DNA of 64,000 nt from Flavobacterium sp. 123 (GCF_003634825.1 NZ_RBXD01000001.1:1138501-1202500); one strand, 5' to 3'; positions 25,495 to 35,967 are shown, numbered from the stretch's first letter. Translations and numbers: made by a program. The notes: generated by a model from the letters alone, not told the origin.

Positions 25495-27864
25495 TTAAAA
25501 CCAAAAACCAACCCCAAACCATGTATATCCTTTTGGATTTTCAGGTGACCAAGAATGCTTAATTTCAATTGGTCCAATGGCAGTTTCTAAACCATATCCT
25601 ACCGCATATCCAGAATATTTTGGAATTGAAATCCAATTAACCGTTCTAAAAAGATTGTTTTCTAAGTTGGCAAAGTTTGCCGAAAAATTCAAGTGATTCT
25701 TCTTATAAAACTCATAATCAAGAGTTGCAGCAGTCTTTATATAACTATTAGCAGCAACACTCAAGAAATCATATCCATAAAAATGTTTGAAATTATTTAT
25801 TGTATTATATCCGTATCCTCCTAGCACAAAATTAAAAAACGAAACACTTTCTTGACCAATAGACATTCCAGCATCAGCTTGAAATCTTAGTGTGACTTTT
25901 TTTACAATTTGAGCTGCTAGCCCAACCTCAGTTTTAAAAATTGAAAATGGTTTGAATTTATTGGTATAATTAGAAGAGAATAGATACGATTGAATATCAC
26001 TAGAAAAATACCAACCTTTCTTTGGAAAATACTTATTGTCAAACGAATCATATTTCATATAACCAAAAACACTCAAATAGCTGCTTTTGTCTATTATTGG
26101 ATTTGTATTTGCTAGTGTTTCGGACTTTATTTTAAGAAGCTTTAATTCAGCTCCTGCGCCAATCAAAAATTTTTGCGCAAATAACGACTGGAAATAAGCT
26201 TGATTTGTAAAATCTAAAAAGTCCACATTTATAGTATTAACCCCTATATCTGATATACTCTGCGGGCTTAGTTCTTTAGTTACATTCCTGTTAAATTGAT
26301 TAAACTGTGACTTAAACCCAAAACTCAGATTAAAACCATTGTCAACATAATAATCATAATTATACCTGAAATTGTCTCCTAAAACAACATCTAAAGATGC
26401 GATGTCGTTTTTGAATAAAGTCTTTTTGTGTGTTAGATTAACTAAAATACCACTTTTATACAAGCCATCATAGTGTAAACCAAATTTCAAATATGTTTTA
26501 GTTGGGTTTTCTATTAATGTTAAATTCAAATCTTCTTTGTTCTGCTTAGGATCAAAAGAATAATTTATAGCACTGAAGTTTTGTGTTGCATTAATATTAT
26601 TTATGCCTTTTTGTAAATCCGTATAACTAACTTTCGAATCCTCTTTAAATCGTAATTTACCAACAATATAATCTTCGGTAAAATTGTTCAAATTGTTTAT
26701 GTTTATCTTCTCAATTTGCAAAGTATCCGTAACTAATTTAAGTTTTGGTTTCTGATAAGCATCTTGTTTATTAGCTACTAATAATAGTTTTTCATATACT
26801 GAAAAAGCGGCTTCTTCCCCTTTTCGGATAATTTCCTTTCCCTTATCAAATGAAATAACACCATAGTTTTTAATATCCGGATTTATATAAATATCCGTTT
26901 CAACAATCTTATTTTTCATTTTTGCAATAGACTGAAGATTGGTAATTTGAACCAATATTTTGGTAGCATTTTTTAGCTCTTTCCTGTCCATTAAATCATC
27001 TTGAACATCAACACCTATAATAATATCCGCACCTAGTTTCCGAACTTCTTCAATAGGATAATTATTAGCAACTCCACCGTCAACTAGCAAAGCTCCGTCA
27101 ATTTCTATAGGTGAAAACAAGGATGGAAAAGCGGCACTAGCTAACATAGCTTGCGCTAAATTTCCTTTATTCAGCAATACTTGTTCCCCTGTTTCAATAT
27201 TAGTTCCAATACACAAAAAAGGAGTTGGCAGTTGATTAAAATCCTTAACATGCCTTACATTTCTAGTAATTCTACTTAGTAAATTAAAATTATACATCCC
27301 TTTAGAAAGTGCTTCTGGGATTCCTATTTTAAAATTATTAAATGGTAAAACTAAGGCGTATAATTCGTCATTTCTTTTTTCATAAAAATTCTTAGATGAT
27401 CTTGGTATAAAATCATTTAATAATTCATCGAAATTAGTGGATTGAAAAATCGAATCAATCTGAGCAGCATTATATCCTGTGGCATACAATCCACCAATTA
27501 CAGCTCCCATACTCGTTCCTCCAATATAATCAATCTTGATTCCGGCTTCTTCTATCACTTTCAAAACGCCAATATGTGCAAATCCCTTGGCTCCACCGCC
27601 GCTAAGAACCAACCCTATTTTAGGTCTTTTTTGCTCTTGCGAAAAGGATTTCTGAATAGTAAGACAGAATGAAAAAAGAAAAAAGAAAAAAGAAAAACAA
27701 GTTGCAGGCAATGTATTTTTCAAGCCCCAGATAGAAGTATAAGCCTTAGACAACATAAATTTTGTTTTTTCTTTTAAAAAAAGAGCACCCCAAGAAGCTT
27801 CTTCTTTTTTATAAAAAAAGATTTTTTGCAGAACACTCAAAACGGGCAGCTTGAATAGACTCAT
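25495..27864 (-). CDS. Patatin-like phospholipase fused to an Omp85-type barrel
   Basis: This 789-residue protein has a hydrophobic export segment at about residues 52-75. A patatin domain follows at about 80-290, with oxyanion loop SGGGAKG (88-94), catalytic Ser118 in GGTSMGA and the Asp of LLVDGGVANNYP. A POTRA-like segment and a C-terminal BamA/Omp85 beta-barrel (ending YTWFGVGFWF) follow. Such fusions resemble type Vd autotransporters, which place a lipase at the cell surface. The first 36 residues before M37 are unusual for a signal peptide, so ATG 27756 is a possible alternative start. It lies 8 bases downstream of uvrC. Confidence 0.9.
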   Translation of the reverse strand: MSLFKLPVLSVLQKIFFYKKEEASWGALFLKEKTKFMLSKAYTSIWGLKNTLPATCFSFFFFLFSFCLTIQKSFSQEQKRPKIGLVLSGGGAKGFAHIGVLKVIEEAGIKIDYIGGTSMGAVIGGLYATGYNAAQIDSIFQSTNFDELLNDFIPRSSKNFYEKRNDELYALVLPFNNFKIGIPEALSKGMYNFNLLSRITRNVRHVKDFNQLPTPFLCIGTNIETGEQVLLNKGNLAQAMLASAAFPSLFSPIEIDGALLVDGGVANNYPIEEVRKLGADIIIGVDVQDDLMDRKELKNATKILVQITNLQSIAKMKNKIVETDIYINPDIKNYGVISFDKGKEIIRKGEEAAFSVYEKLLLVANKQDAYQKPKLKLVTDTLQIEKININNLNNFTEDYIVGKLRFKEDSKVSYTDLQKGINNINATQNFSAINYSFDPKQNKEDLNLTLIENPTKTYLKFGLHYDGLYKSGILVNLTHKKTLFKNDIASLDVVLGDNFRYNYDYYVDNGFNLSFGFKSQFNQFNRNVTKELSPQSISDIGVNTINVDFLDFTNQAYFQSLFAQKFLIGAGAELKLLKIKSETLANTNPIIDKSSYLSVFGYMKYDSFDNKYFPKKGWYFSSDIQSYLFSSNYTNKFKPFSIFKTEVGLAAQIVKKVTLRFQADAGMSIGQESVSFFNFVLGGYGYNTINNFKHFYGYDFLSVAANSYIKTAATLDYEFYKKNHLNFSANFANLENNLFRTVNWISIPKYSGYAVGYGLETAIGPIEIKHSWSPENPKGYTWFGVGFWF

Positions 27865-27872
27865 GGAAAAAA

Positions 27873-29666
27873 CTAATTAGTAGTGTAAAAGTCGACAATT
27901 TTTTTGGCTTTTGACACACCTATTACGTCAGAAATTTCTTTTTCTGAAGCTAACTTCAATCTTTTAACACTTTTAAAGTGTTGAATTAATGCAAGCATCG
28001 TCTTTTCGCCAATGCCAGGGATTGATTCTACTGAAGAATTCAGCGCTGCTTTACTCCTCTTGTCACGGTGATGGGTTATCCCAAAACGGTGCGCTTCATT
28101 CCTTAATTGTTGAATTACTTTTAACGTTTCTGATTTTTTATCTAAATACAACGGAATCGAATCTCCCGGGTAAAATAATTCTTCTAATCTTTTAGCAATG
28201 CCAATTATGGCGATTTTTCCTCGCAATCCTAATTCATCTAGACTTTTTAATGCAGATGACAATTGTCCTTTTCCCCCATCAATTATAATAAGTTGCGGCA
28301 AAGGTTCGTTTTCATCCATTAATCTCTTGTATCTTCTATATACAACCTCAGTCATAGAAGCAAAATCATCTGGCCCTTCAACCGTTTTTATATTGAAATG
28401 GCGGTAGTCTTTTTTGCTTGGCTTACCATTTTTAAAAACCACACAAGCCGAAACAGGATTTGTTCCCTGAATGTTAGAGTTATCAAAACACTCAATATGG
28501 CGCGGTTCTACTGGCAAGCGCAAATCTTTTTTCATTTGTGCCATAATACGATTGGCATGCCTGTCAGGATCTACAATTTGCAATTGCTTCAATTGTTCAA
28601 TTCTATAAAACTTAGCATTACGAATAGACAAATCCAGAATTTGTTTTTTATCACCCAATTGCGGAACCGTGATTTTTATATTTTCCCCCAAATCAACTGG
28701 AAATGGGACAATAATCTCCTTGGACAATAATTGGAAACGTTCACGGAGTTCAATTATAGCTAGTTCTAATAATTCTTCATCTGTTTCGTCTAATTTCTTT
28801 TTGATTTCCATCGTGTGGGAACGAATAATAGAACCGTGGGAAATTTGTAAAAAGTTGACATACGCAGCACTTTCATCCGAAACTATTGAAAACACGTCAA
28901 TGTTGGTTATTTTTGGATTTACAATGGTTGAACGCGATTGGTAGTTCTCGAGAATTTCTATTTTTTCTTTTATTTTTTGGGCTTCTTCAAAATGCATTTC
29001 AGCAGCTAAATTTGTCATAACTCGCTTGAAATCTTTCATGCTTTCCTTAAAATTCCCTTTCAAGATTTCGCGAATAGCATCTACTTTTTTTTGATAACTT
29101 TCAATGGTTTCATATCCTTCACAAGGCCCTTTGCAATTGCCTATATGATACTCCAAACAGACTTTGAACTTGCCGCTATCAATATTGCTTTCGTTCAAAT
29201 CATAGTTGCAGGTTCGGAGCGGATAGAGTTCTTTTATAAGTTCCAAAATAGTATTTACGGTTTTGAAACTGGTGTAAGGACCGAAATATTCTGAGCCGTC
29301 TTTAACCATTCTACGAGTAGAAAAAATCCTTGAAAAGGGTTCTTTCTTAATGCACAACCACGGATAACTTTTATCATCTCGCAACAGCACATTATACCTT
29401 GGTTGAAGCGTTTTAATTAAATTATTTTCTAACAAAAGGGCATCTGTTTCAGTAGGAACCACAATGTGTTTTATGGTTACAATTTTCTTAACCAGCACAT
29501 TTGTTTTGGCCGTATCGTGGATTTTATTGAAATAAGAAGAAACTCTTTTCTTTAAATTTTTGGCTTTGCCCACATACAATATCTTGCCGTCCTTGTCGTA
29601 ATATTGGTATACACCAGGATTATCAGGTAATGTTTGTATTTGTAGCGCAATAGTGGGGTTAGTCAT
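27873..29666 (-). CDS. uvrC: Excinuclease ABC subunit C
   Basis: This 597-residue subunit makes both incisions in nucleotide excision repair. The GIY-YIG domain opens it (NPGVYQYYDKDGKILYVGKA). The UVR interaction motif is at mid-length, followed by the RNase H-like nuclease (VEPRHIECFDNSNIQGTNPV, LIIIDGGKGQLSSA) and a helix-hairpin-helix tail (SIPGIGEKTMLALIQHF). A TTG-type longer frame adds 14 residues; the start MTNPTIALQIQTLPD at 29666 fits family N-termini better. It is the first gene of a pair with the patatin gene. Confidence 0.97.
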   Translation of the reverse strand: MTNPTIALQIQTLPDNPGVYQYYDKDGKILYVGKAKNLKKRVSSYFNKIHDTAKTNVLVKKIVTIKHIVVPTETDALLLENNLIKTLQPRYNVLLRDDKSYPWLCIKKEPFSRIFSTRRMVKDGSEYFGPYTSFKTVNTILELIKELYPLRTCNYDLNESNIDSGKFKVCLEYHIGNCKGPCEGYETIESYQKKVDAIREILKGNFKESMKDFKRVMTNLAAEMHFEEAQKIKEKIEILENYQSRSTIVNPKITNIDVFSIVSDESAAYVNFLQISHGSIIRSHTMEIKKKLDETDEELLELAIIELRERFQLLSKEIIVPFPVDLGENIKITVPQLGDKKQILDLSIRNAKFYRIEQLKQLQIVDPDRHANRIMAQMKKDLRLPVEPRHIECFDNSNIQGTNPVSACVVFKNGKPSKKDYRHFNIKTVEGPDDFASMTEVVYRRYKRLMDENEPLPQLIIIDGGKGQLSSALKSLDELGLRGKIAIIGIAKRLEELFYPGDSIPLYLDKKSETLKVIQQLRNEAHRFGITHHRDKRSKAALNSSVESIPGIGEKTMLALIQHFKSVKRLKLASEKEISDVIGVSKAKKIVDFYTTN

Positions 29667-29782
29667 TTTTTGAATACGAATTATGAATTCCAAATTTACG
29701 AATAACATCTTTGTAAATCAAAATCAAGCTCACACTTTTAATCCCAAATAATTATTTCTATATTTAGCTTTTTATATTAAAT

Positions 29783-30808
29783 ATGAGAAGTTTAAAACCA
29801 ATAGTGATTTTTGGCGAAAGCATTTTACCCGGCGAAAACAAAACTGTCAACGTAGAAATAGCCCGATTACACACCACCACGAAGTTAGATATTCCAATTA
29901 TTGTTAGACGGTCCAAAGTTGATGGTCCTGTGGTGCTTTTTTCGGCAGGAATTCACGGAGATGAAATCAACGGAATCGAAATTGTCAGACAAGTTATTAG
30001 CCAAAAAATTAATAAGCCCAAAAAAGGAACCATCATTTGTATTCCTATAATTAATATGTACGGCTTTGTCAATCGCTCTAGAGAATTTCCTGACGGACGT
30101 GATTTAAATCGTGTTTTTCCGGGAAGCAAAAAAGGCTCTTTGGCTAGTAGATTTGCCTTTCATATTCTTACTGAAGTAATGCCTATTGTGGATTATGCCG
30201 TTGATTTTCATTCTGGAGGTGCCAGCAGATTTAATGCTCCACAAATTCGACTTGCAGAAAATGATGCTGAACTAAAAATATTAGCCGATGTTTTTGACGC
30301 ACCATTTACTTTATATTCTAAAAATATTGCAGGTTCTTTTAGAAATTCAAGTGCAAAATTGAGCGTTAAAATGCTGCTTTTTGAAGGTGGAAAATCATTA
30401 GACATCAATATCGATATTGCTAAAGAAGGGGTAAATGGAGTAAAACGAGTCTTAAAACATCTCGATATGTTAGATCCAAAACACCAAACCGAAAGACAGA
30501 AATCTTCTTCTATTTATATTGAAAAATCCAGTTGGGTACGTGCCAAATGTTCCGGAATGTTGCACGATAACAACACCATTGGAACCTTTGTGAAAAAAGG
30601 AACTCTTTTAGCAACAATTACCGATCCTTTTGGAAAATTTGAACGAAAAGTTAAAGCCCCAAATGACGGATATGTAATTAATGCCAACCATTCGCCCATT
30701 GTATATGAGGGTGATGCCATTTATCATTTGTCAAATTCTGTTATAAAAGAAATTAAAAAAGAACCGGAAATCCAATCTGCTATGATTGCAGCCTTGGAAA
30801 ATTTCTAG
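29783..30808 (+). CDS. Succinylglutamate desuccinylase/aspartoacylase family protein
   Basis: This 341-residue zinc amidohydrolase has the ligands H58 and E61 in FSAGIHGDEINGIE and a third His in AVDFHSGG. FPDGRDLNRVFPGSKKGS is the typical substrate-binding block. A C-terminal beta domain follows from about residue 250 (GMLHDNNTIGTFVKKGTLLA), as in family members that act on N-acyl amino acids or larger conjugates. The exact substrate is unknown. It is the first of three plus-strand genes with the PLP decarboxylase and the folate cyclo-ligase. Confidence 0.87.
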   Translation: MRSLKPIVIFGESILPGENKTVNVEIARLHTTTKLDIPIIVRRSKVDGPVVLFSAGIHGDEINGIEIVRQVISQKINKPKKGTIICIPIINMYGFVNRSREFPDGRDLNRVFPGSKKGSLASRFAFHILTEVMPIVDYAVDFHSGGASRFNAPQIRLAENDAELKILADVFDAPFTLYSKNIAGSFRNSSAKLSVKMLLFEGGKSLDINIDIAKEGVNGVKRVLKHLDMLDPKHQTERQKSSSIYIEKSSWVRAKCSGMLHDNNTIGTFVKKGTLLATITDPFGKFERKVKAPNDGYVINANHSPIVYEGDAIYHLSNSVIKEIKKEPEIQSAMIAALENF

Positions 30809-30886
30809 GCCTAAATAAATTTTAACCGAACAATTATAATATTTCATCTCGAATCAATACCTTCGATTTACTAAACTATTTCACGC

Positions 30887-32149
30887 ATGATATACTGGGA
30901 AAAAATAACGCAAAAAGAAAGACAAGAATACATCCAAAGAGCATTAGACGAAAATGTAAATTTCTCTAGTGATATTTCACTTGGATACCCAGCGTCAAAA
31001 TTAGATGGAAAAGTATTCAATGAAGACGCCCCCTTTTTAAAAGACGCCCCTACCTTAAAAACCTATGTTGCAAATCCAAACCATATTGGTTGTCACACAT
31101 TAGGAACTTCTGAAAAAGCTTTCAAAGGAACCCAAAAAATGGAGCGTGATGTGCTAAATGTTATTGCTGTTGACATCTTCAAAGCCGAACCGAATTCTTT
31201 TGATGGTTATATTTCGCCTGGAGGAACCGAAGCTAACATTCAAGCCATGTGGATGTATCGCAATTTTTTTATGTATCAAAAGGGCGCTAAATTAGACGAA
31301 ATTGCTATTCTAGCTTCTGAAGATACACACTATTCTATTCCAAAAGGTGCCAATATTTTAATGCTGGACTGGATTAAAATTCCTGTTTCTTTTGAGAATA
31401 GAGAAATCGACAAAATTGCTTTGGAAGATAAAATTATTAGTGCCAAACAAAATGGAAAAAAATATTTTATCGCCATTTCAAATATGGGAACGACCATGTT
31501 TGGATCCGTTGATAATCCTGAAGATTATATCCAAGCTTTAGAAAAACACAATCTAGAATACAAACTTCATGTTGATGGGGCTTACGGTGGATTTGTTTAT
31601 CCGTTCAGCAACGAAAAATCAGTTATTAATTTTAGTAATCCTAAAATAAGTTCTATCACCATTGACGCTCACAAAATGCTTCAAGCTCCATACGGAACTG
31701 GTATTTTTATTTGTAGAAAAGGATTAATAGAAAACGTTTTGACCAAAGAAGCCGAATATGTTGAGGGAATGGATCTTACCCTTTGCGGAAGCCGTTCCGG
31801 TTCAAATGCAGTTGCAGTTTGGATGATTTTATTTACCTACGGCCCATTTGGTTGGTTCGAAAAAGTAAGTATTCTGCAAATGCGAACTCGGTTTTTGTGT
31901 AATGAACTAGACAAACTTGGTGTGCGTTATTTTAGAGAACCATTTATGAATATTGTAACTATTCATGCCGAAAATATTGAAGAAAAAATCGCTTCGGAAT
32001 TTGATTTAGTGCCTCAACAACACCATGGCGACAACAAATGGTATAAAATTGTACTCATGGATCATGTAGAAATCGAACATTTAACAACTTTTATTGATCA
32101 TTTAAAAGCAAGTCTTCATGCTAAAAAAAGCATTACGGTTAACTTATAA
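30887..32149 (+). CDS. PLP-dependent group II amino acid decarboxylase
   Basis: The protein has 420 residues and a fold type I PLP core. HVDGAYGGFVYPF has the cofactor-contacting Asp, and K263 in TIDAHKMLQAPYGTG is the Schiff-base lysine. HIGCHTLGTSEKAF and YISPGGTEANIQAMWMYRN are typical of the group II family that includes glutamate, aspartate and aromatic amino acid decarboxylases. Substrate specificity cannot be assigned. The 3' end overlaps the next gene by 32 bases in another frame, so the two are translationally coupled. Confidence 0.87.
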   Translation: MIYWEKITQKERQEYIQRALDENVNFSSDISLGYPASKLDGKVFNEDAPFLKDAPTLKTYVANPNHIGCHTLGTSEKAFKGTQKMERDVLNVIAVDIFKAEPNSFDGYISPGGTEANIQAMWMYRNFFMYQKGAKLDEIAILASEDTHYSIPKGANILMLDWIKIPVSFENREIDKIALEDKIISAKQNGKKYFIAISNMGTTMFGSVDNPEDYIQALEKHNLEYKLHVDGAYGGFVYPFSNEKSVINFSNPKISSITIDAHKMLQAPYGTGIFICRKGLIENVLTKEAEYVEGMDLTLCGSRSGSNAVAVWMILFTYGPFGWFEKVSILQMRTRFLCNELDKLGVRYFREPFMNIVTIHAENIEEKIASEFDLVPQQHHGDNKWYKIVLMDHVEIEHLTTFIDHLKASLHAKKSITVNL

Positions 32150-32681
32150 AACATTGCGAAAGCAACTTTCCGAAGACCAATTAGAAGAAATGAGTCTGGC
32201 TATTGCCAATAAAATCTTGATTCTTCCTATTTGGGAGAAATCATACTTTCATATTTTTTTGCCTATTGAAGAACAAAACGAAGTAAATACAGAGTTTATT
32301 CTGCATCTTCTTTCTGGAAAAGACAAAGAAATTATTGTTTCGAAAAGTGATTTTGAGACTAGAGACATGACTCATTTCTTGTTAACAGATAATACCAAAA
32401 TCAAAAAAAACGAATATAACATTCCCGAACCTGTCGATGGAATTGAAGTTTCTGTTAAAAAAATAGAAGTCGTTTTTGTTCCACTTTTAGTCTTCGATAA
32501 ATTTGGAAATCGTGTAGGTTATGGAAAAGGGTTTTATGACAAATTCTTATCTGAGTGCAAACCTGGAACTATCAAAATTGGACTCTCCTTTTTTGAACCC
32601 GAAGAAGTTATTTCGGATGTGAATGAAAATGACATAAAATTAGATTATTGTGTAACTCCAAACGAGGTTTTTAAATTCTAA
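32118..32681 (+). CDS. 5-formyltetrahydrofolate cyclo-ligase
   Basis: This 187-residue enzyme returns 5-formyl-THF to the active folate pool using ATP. The family's C-terminal signature is present (VFVPLLVFDKFGNRVGYGKG with FYDKFL). The N-terminus KKALRLTYKTLRKQLSEDQ is typical. The start ATG lies inside the end of the decarboxylase gene, and no later Met fits the family start. The pathway link to the decarboxylase is not obvious. Confidence 0.93.
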   Translation: MLKKALRLTYKTLRKQLSEDQLEEMSLAIANKILILPIWEKSYFHIFLPIEEQNEVNTEFILHLLSGKDKEIIVSKSDFETRDMTHFLLTDNTKIKKNEYNIPEPVDGIEVSVKKIEVVFVPLLVFDKFGNRVGYGKGFYDKFLSECKPGTIKIGLSFFEPEEVISDVNENDIKLDYCVTPNEVFKF

Positions 32682-32862
32682 CAATTACTGTTTCAACCCA
32701 AGTAAAACCTTGGTTTATCCCAAACATAATGCTTAAAATTTTTATAAAATCTGATACTGATATTCTTTTTTTTCCTTTCTTTACGGGTTCAAATTAAAGT
32801 CCTTAATAAACCCCAATTTATCAAAGGATTATTTTAAATCATTCACAAAACAATCATCATTC

Positions 32863-34854
32863 ATGAGAACCGGAAAACAAAAAATAATTCTAGCAGCAAA
32901 AATACTTAGTGTTGTATTTATAAGCGCAATTGTTGGATTTTATTTTTTTCGCGATGAATTACTGCAACAAACTCTTGTAAAAGTTTCTAATAAAATGGAA
33001 CAGGATTACAACAGTACTTTTTCGGTAAAAAAAGCTTCTTTTGATGGATTTGCAGGAGTGAATTTAACGGATGTAATTTTGGCACCAAAAGGAGCCGACA
33101 CCCTTTTTAAAATTCAAAAAATGAAAACTAGTGTCAGTTTCTGGCATTTGTTAATTGGTGATGTGCAATTAGGAACTTTGGAAATCAAAAATGGATATGT
33201 ACAACTTACCAAAAAAGGAAATGTCAAGAATTTTGCTGCTTTTTTGAAAAAAGATAATGCTGTAAAAACATCAACTGATAAAAGAGATTATGCTGAATTT
33301 GCGTACCGAATTATTTCGAAGTTATTAAATCTTGTTCCAACGGATATGAGCATCGAAAACTTAACCTTTAAGTTAGACGACAATGGTAAAAAAGCCAGAA
33401 TTGATATCCGAAAATTAGTACTGGACGACAAAGAACTTGAAACTGCCATTGATGTAAAAACGAATACTTTTGCACAACGTTGGGAAATTAAAGGATTTGC
33501 AGATCCTAGAAATAAAACAGCCGATATCCGTTTTTTTAATAGAGATACGGGCGCAATTAAAGTCCCTTATTTTGACGAACGATTCAACTTAATTTCTAGT
33601 TTTGACTCCATCCGATTGAACATTGAAGATATTGATAGAGATGGGGACGAATTGCACATCGACGGTTATGCTGCAATTGCAAATTTAAAAGTAAATCATC
33701 CTAAAATTGCCAGTAAGGATGTTGTCATTAAAAACGCGCGTTTTGACTACCGCTTTTTGTTAGGCTCTGATTTTATTTCTGTGGATAGTACCTCAACTGT
33801 TGAATTCAACAAAATAAAATTTCACCCATATCTAGCTTACGAAACCGAGGAAGATACAATCTACAAACTCAAAATTAACATCCCGAAAATGAAAGCTCAA
33901 GATTTCATTACTTCACTTCCAGATGGTTTATTCACGAACTTTCAGGGGATGCAAGCCAGCGGTAATTTTGATTACAATTTGGATTTTATGTTCAATAAAA
34001 ACAAACCAAATACAATTGTTTTTGACAGTAAATTAAATAAAGAAAATCTTCGAATTACTAAATTTGGACAAGCCAATTTGAATAAATTAAACGGAGAATT
34101 TGTATATCGTGCCATCATAAAGAACGTGCTACAACGACCTATTTTAGTTGGTGCTGGAAATCCGGATTATACTCCTTTGAACCAAATTTCACCTTATTTA
34201 AAAAAATGTGTATTAACTACTGAAGACCCTTCTTTTTTCAGACATCGTGGATTTATTACCGAAGCTTTCAAACAATCCATTATTAAAAATATAAAAACCA
34301 AGAAATTCTCTCGTGGAGGAAGCACCATCAGTATGCAACTGATAAAAAACGTATTCCTTACTCGTGAAAAAACAATTTCGCGAAAAATGGAAGAGATTTT
34401 ATTGGTTTATATTTTAGAAAATAACCGAATTGCAAGCAAGGAACGCATGCTTGAAGTTTATTTTAATATTATCGAATGGGGACCAAACGTATATGGAATT
34501 GGGGAAGCGAGTCGTTTTTACTTCCAAAAAAGCCCTTCGGATTTAACTTTGAATGAATGCTTATTCTTAGCAACTATAATTCCGAGTCCAAAGAAATTTA
34601 TGTATCAATTTGACGGCCAAGGAAACTTAAAAGGATTTGCTCAAAAAAACCAACGCTATCTTAGTAACTTAATGTTGAAACGTGGTATTTTAACTTCTGA
34701 AGACACACTTGGACAACATGGTGTTTATGTTTCTGGAAATGCCCGTTCGTTTTTGAATATCGTTAAAGCCCAAGATTCGACAGCGACGGCAGTTGATTCA
34801 ACAGCTGTTGATGAATTTGATTTTGAATTTTTAAAAACCCCTGAAGAAGAATAA
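32863..34854 (+). CDS. AsmA-like/GT51 peptidoglycan glycosyltransferase
   Basis: This 663-residue protein has one N-terminal membrane helix (ILAAKILSVVFISAIVGFYF). A region of about 380 residues with AsmA-like beta character follows (FDGFAGVNLTDVILAPKGAD). A GT51 domain then covers about 430-610. Glycosyltransferase motifs are TTEDPSFFRHRG (catalytic E454), RGGSTISMQLIKNVFL, RKMEEILLVYILE and YFNIIEWGPNVYGIGEASRFYF. There is no transpeptidase domain. It would polymerise lipid II glycan strands at the membrane; the role of the AsmA-like part is unknown. It is the last gene before a convergent aldo-keto reductase. Confidence 0.85.
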   Translation: MRTGKQKIILAAKILSVVFISAIVGFYFFRDELLQQTLVKVSNKMEQDYNSTFSVKKASFDGFAGVNLTDVILAPKGADTLFKIQKMKTSVSFWHLLIGDVQLGTLEIKNGYVQLTKKGNVKNFAAFLKKDNAVKTSTDKRDYAEFAYRIISKLLNLVPTDMSIENLTFKLDDNGKKARIDIRKLVLDDKELETAIDVKTNTFAQRWEIKGFADPRNKTADIRFFNRDTGAIKVPYFDERFNLISSFDSIRLNIEDIDRDGDELHIDGYAAIANLKVNHPKIASKDVVIKNARFDYRFLLGSDFISVDSTSTVEFNKIKFHPYLAYETEEDTIYKLKINIPKMKAQDFITSLPDGLFTNFQGMQASGNFDYNLDFMFNKNKPNTIVFDSKLNKENLRITKFGQANLNKLNGEFVYRAIIKNVLQRPILVGAGNPDYTPLNQISPYLKKCVLTTEDPSFFRHRGFITEAFKQSIIKNIKTKKFSRGGSTISMQLIKNVFLTREKTISRKMEEILLVYILENNRIASKERMLEVYFNIIEWGPNVYGIGEASRFYFQKSPSDLTLNECLFLATIIPSPKKFMYQFDGQGNLKGFAQKNQRYLSNLMLKRGILTSEDTLGQHGVYVSGNARSFLNIVKAQDSTATAVDSTAVDEFDFEFLKTPEEE

Positions 34855-34897
34855 TTCTTTTTCAGGAGTTCTTATTATAAATTCGCTTGTATTTAAT

Positions 34898-35935
34898 TTA
34901 AGGAGCAGGATCCGGAATTACAGCATGAACCGCATCTATTTCTTTTAGAATTTCTTCAGATAGAGATACTTTAATCGTATCTATATTTTCTTTTAATTGC
35001 TGAACTGTTGTTGCGCCAATAATTGTACTAGTCACAAATGGTTGTTGTTCTATGAAAGCTAATGCTAATTCTGTTAAACTCAAACCGTTTTTATTTGCAA
35101 CTTCCTGATACAATCGAGTAGCTTCTGTACATTGCTCGCTATTGTATCTTGAAAATTGTGGAAACAATTTAATTCTAGCATTAGGATGGCTTTCTCCCGT
35201 TAGGAATTTACCTGACAATACCCCAAAAGCCATTGGTGAATAGGCAAATAATCCAACATTCTCTCTCATACAAACCTCAGCAGAACCTACTTCAAACTGT
35301 CTGTTTAATAATGAATAAGGGTTTTGAACTGTTTTTATTCTTGGTAAATTGAAGTTTTTGCTTTCTTCTAGGAAACGCATAATTCCCCAAGGCGTTTCGT
35401 TTGAAAGTCCAATATAATTGATTTTCCCTTCTTTGATAAAACCATCTAAAGTTTCTAAAACGCTATGAATATTATCCTCCCAAGCATCATCCTGAACTTT
35501 GAAACCACGTTGGCCAAAAAAATTAGCCTTGCGTTCTGGCCAATGCAATTGATATAAATCTATATAATCTGTTTGTAGTCTTTGTAAACTTTGATCCAAT
35601 GCAAATTTAATACTGGCTGGCGAAAAATCATTTTTCTCTCGCATGTAAGTAAAGTTAGGATTTGGACCTGCGATTTTTGAAGCCAAAACAATTTCTTCTC
35701 TTTTACCTGTTTTTTTAAACCAAGTTCCTATTATTTTCTCTGTACTTCCGTAGGTTTCCTGACGCGCTGGCACAGAATACATTTCGGCAGTATCAAAAAA
35801 ATTAACGCCATGTTCCAAAGCATAATCCATTTGGGCATGTCCATCGGCTTCGGTGTTTTGTTGACCAAAAGTCATCGTGCCAAGGCAAATTTTACTGACT
35901 TTTATATCCGTATTCGGTAAAGTAGTGTATTTCAT
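34898..35935 (-). CDS. Aldo-keto reductase, Tas-like
   Basis: The 345-residue NADP(H)-dependent oxidoreductase has a TIM-barrel fold. The catalytic tetrad is D48 and Y53 in FFDTAEMYS, Lys in VLASKIAG and His in DLYQLHWPE. The C-terminal cofactor block STIIGATTVQQLKENI is present. It is close to the E. coli Tas/YghZ subfamily. The physiological substrate is unknown. A TATCTTTG box lies at 35968-35975. Confidence 0.93.
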   Translation of the reverse strand: MKYTTLPNTDIKVSKICLGTMTFGQQNTEADGHAQMDYALEHGVNFFDTAEMYSVPARQETYGSTEKIIGTWFKKTGKREEIVLASKIAGPNPNFTYMREKNDFSPASIKFALDQSLQRLQTDYIDLYQLHWPERKANFFGQRGFKVQDDAWEDNIHSVLETLDGFIKEGKINYIGLSNETPWGIMRFLEESKNFNLPRIKTVQNPYSLLNRQFEVGSAEVCMRENVGLFAYSPMAFGVLSGKFLTGESHPNARIKLFPQFSRYNSEQCTEATRLYQEVANKNGLSLTELALAFIEQQPFVTSTIIGATTVQQLKENIDTIKVSLSEEILKEIDAVHAVIPDPAP

Positions 35936-35967
35936 ATCTGAGAAAATTATTTTTTGTTTTTTGGAAA

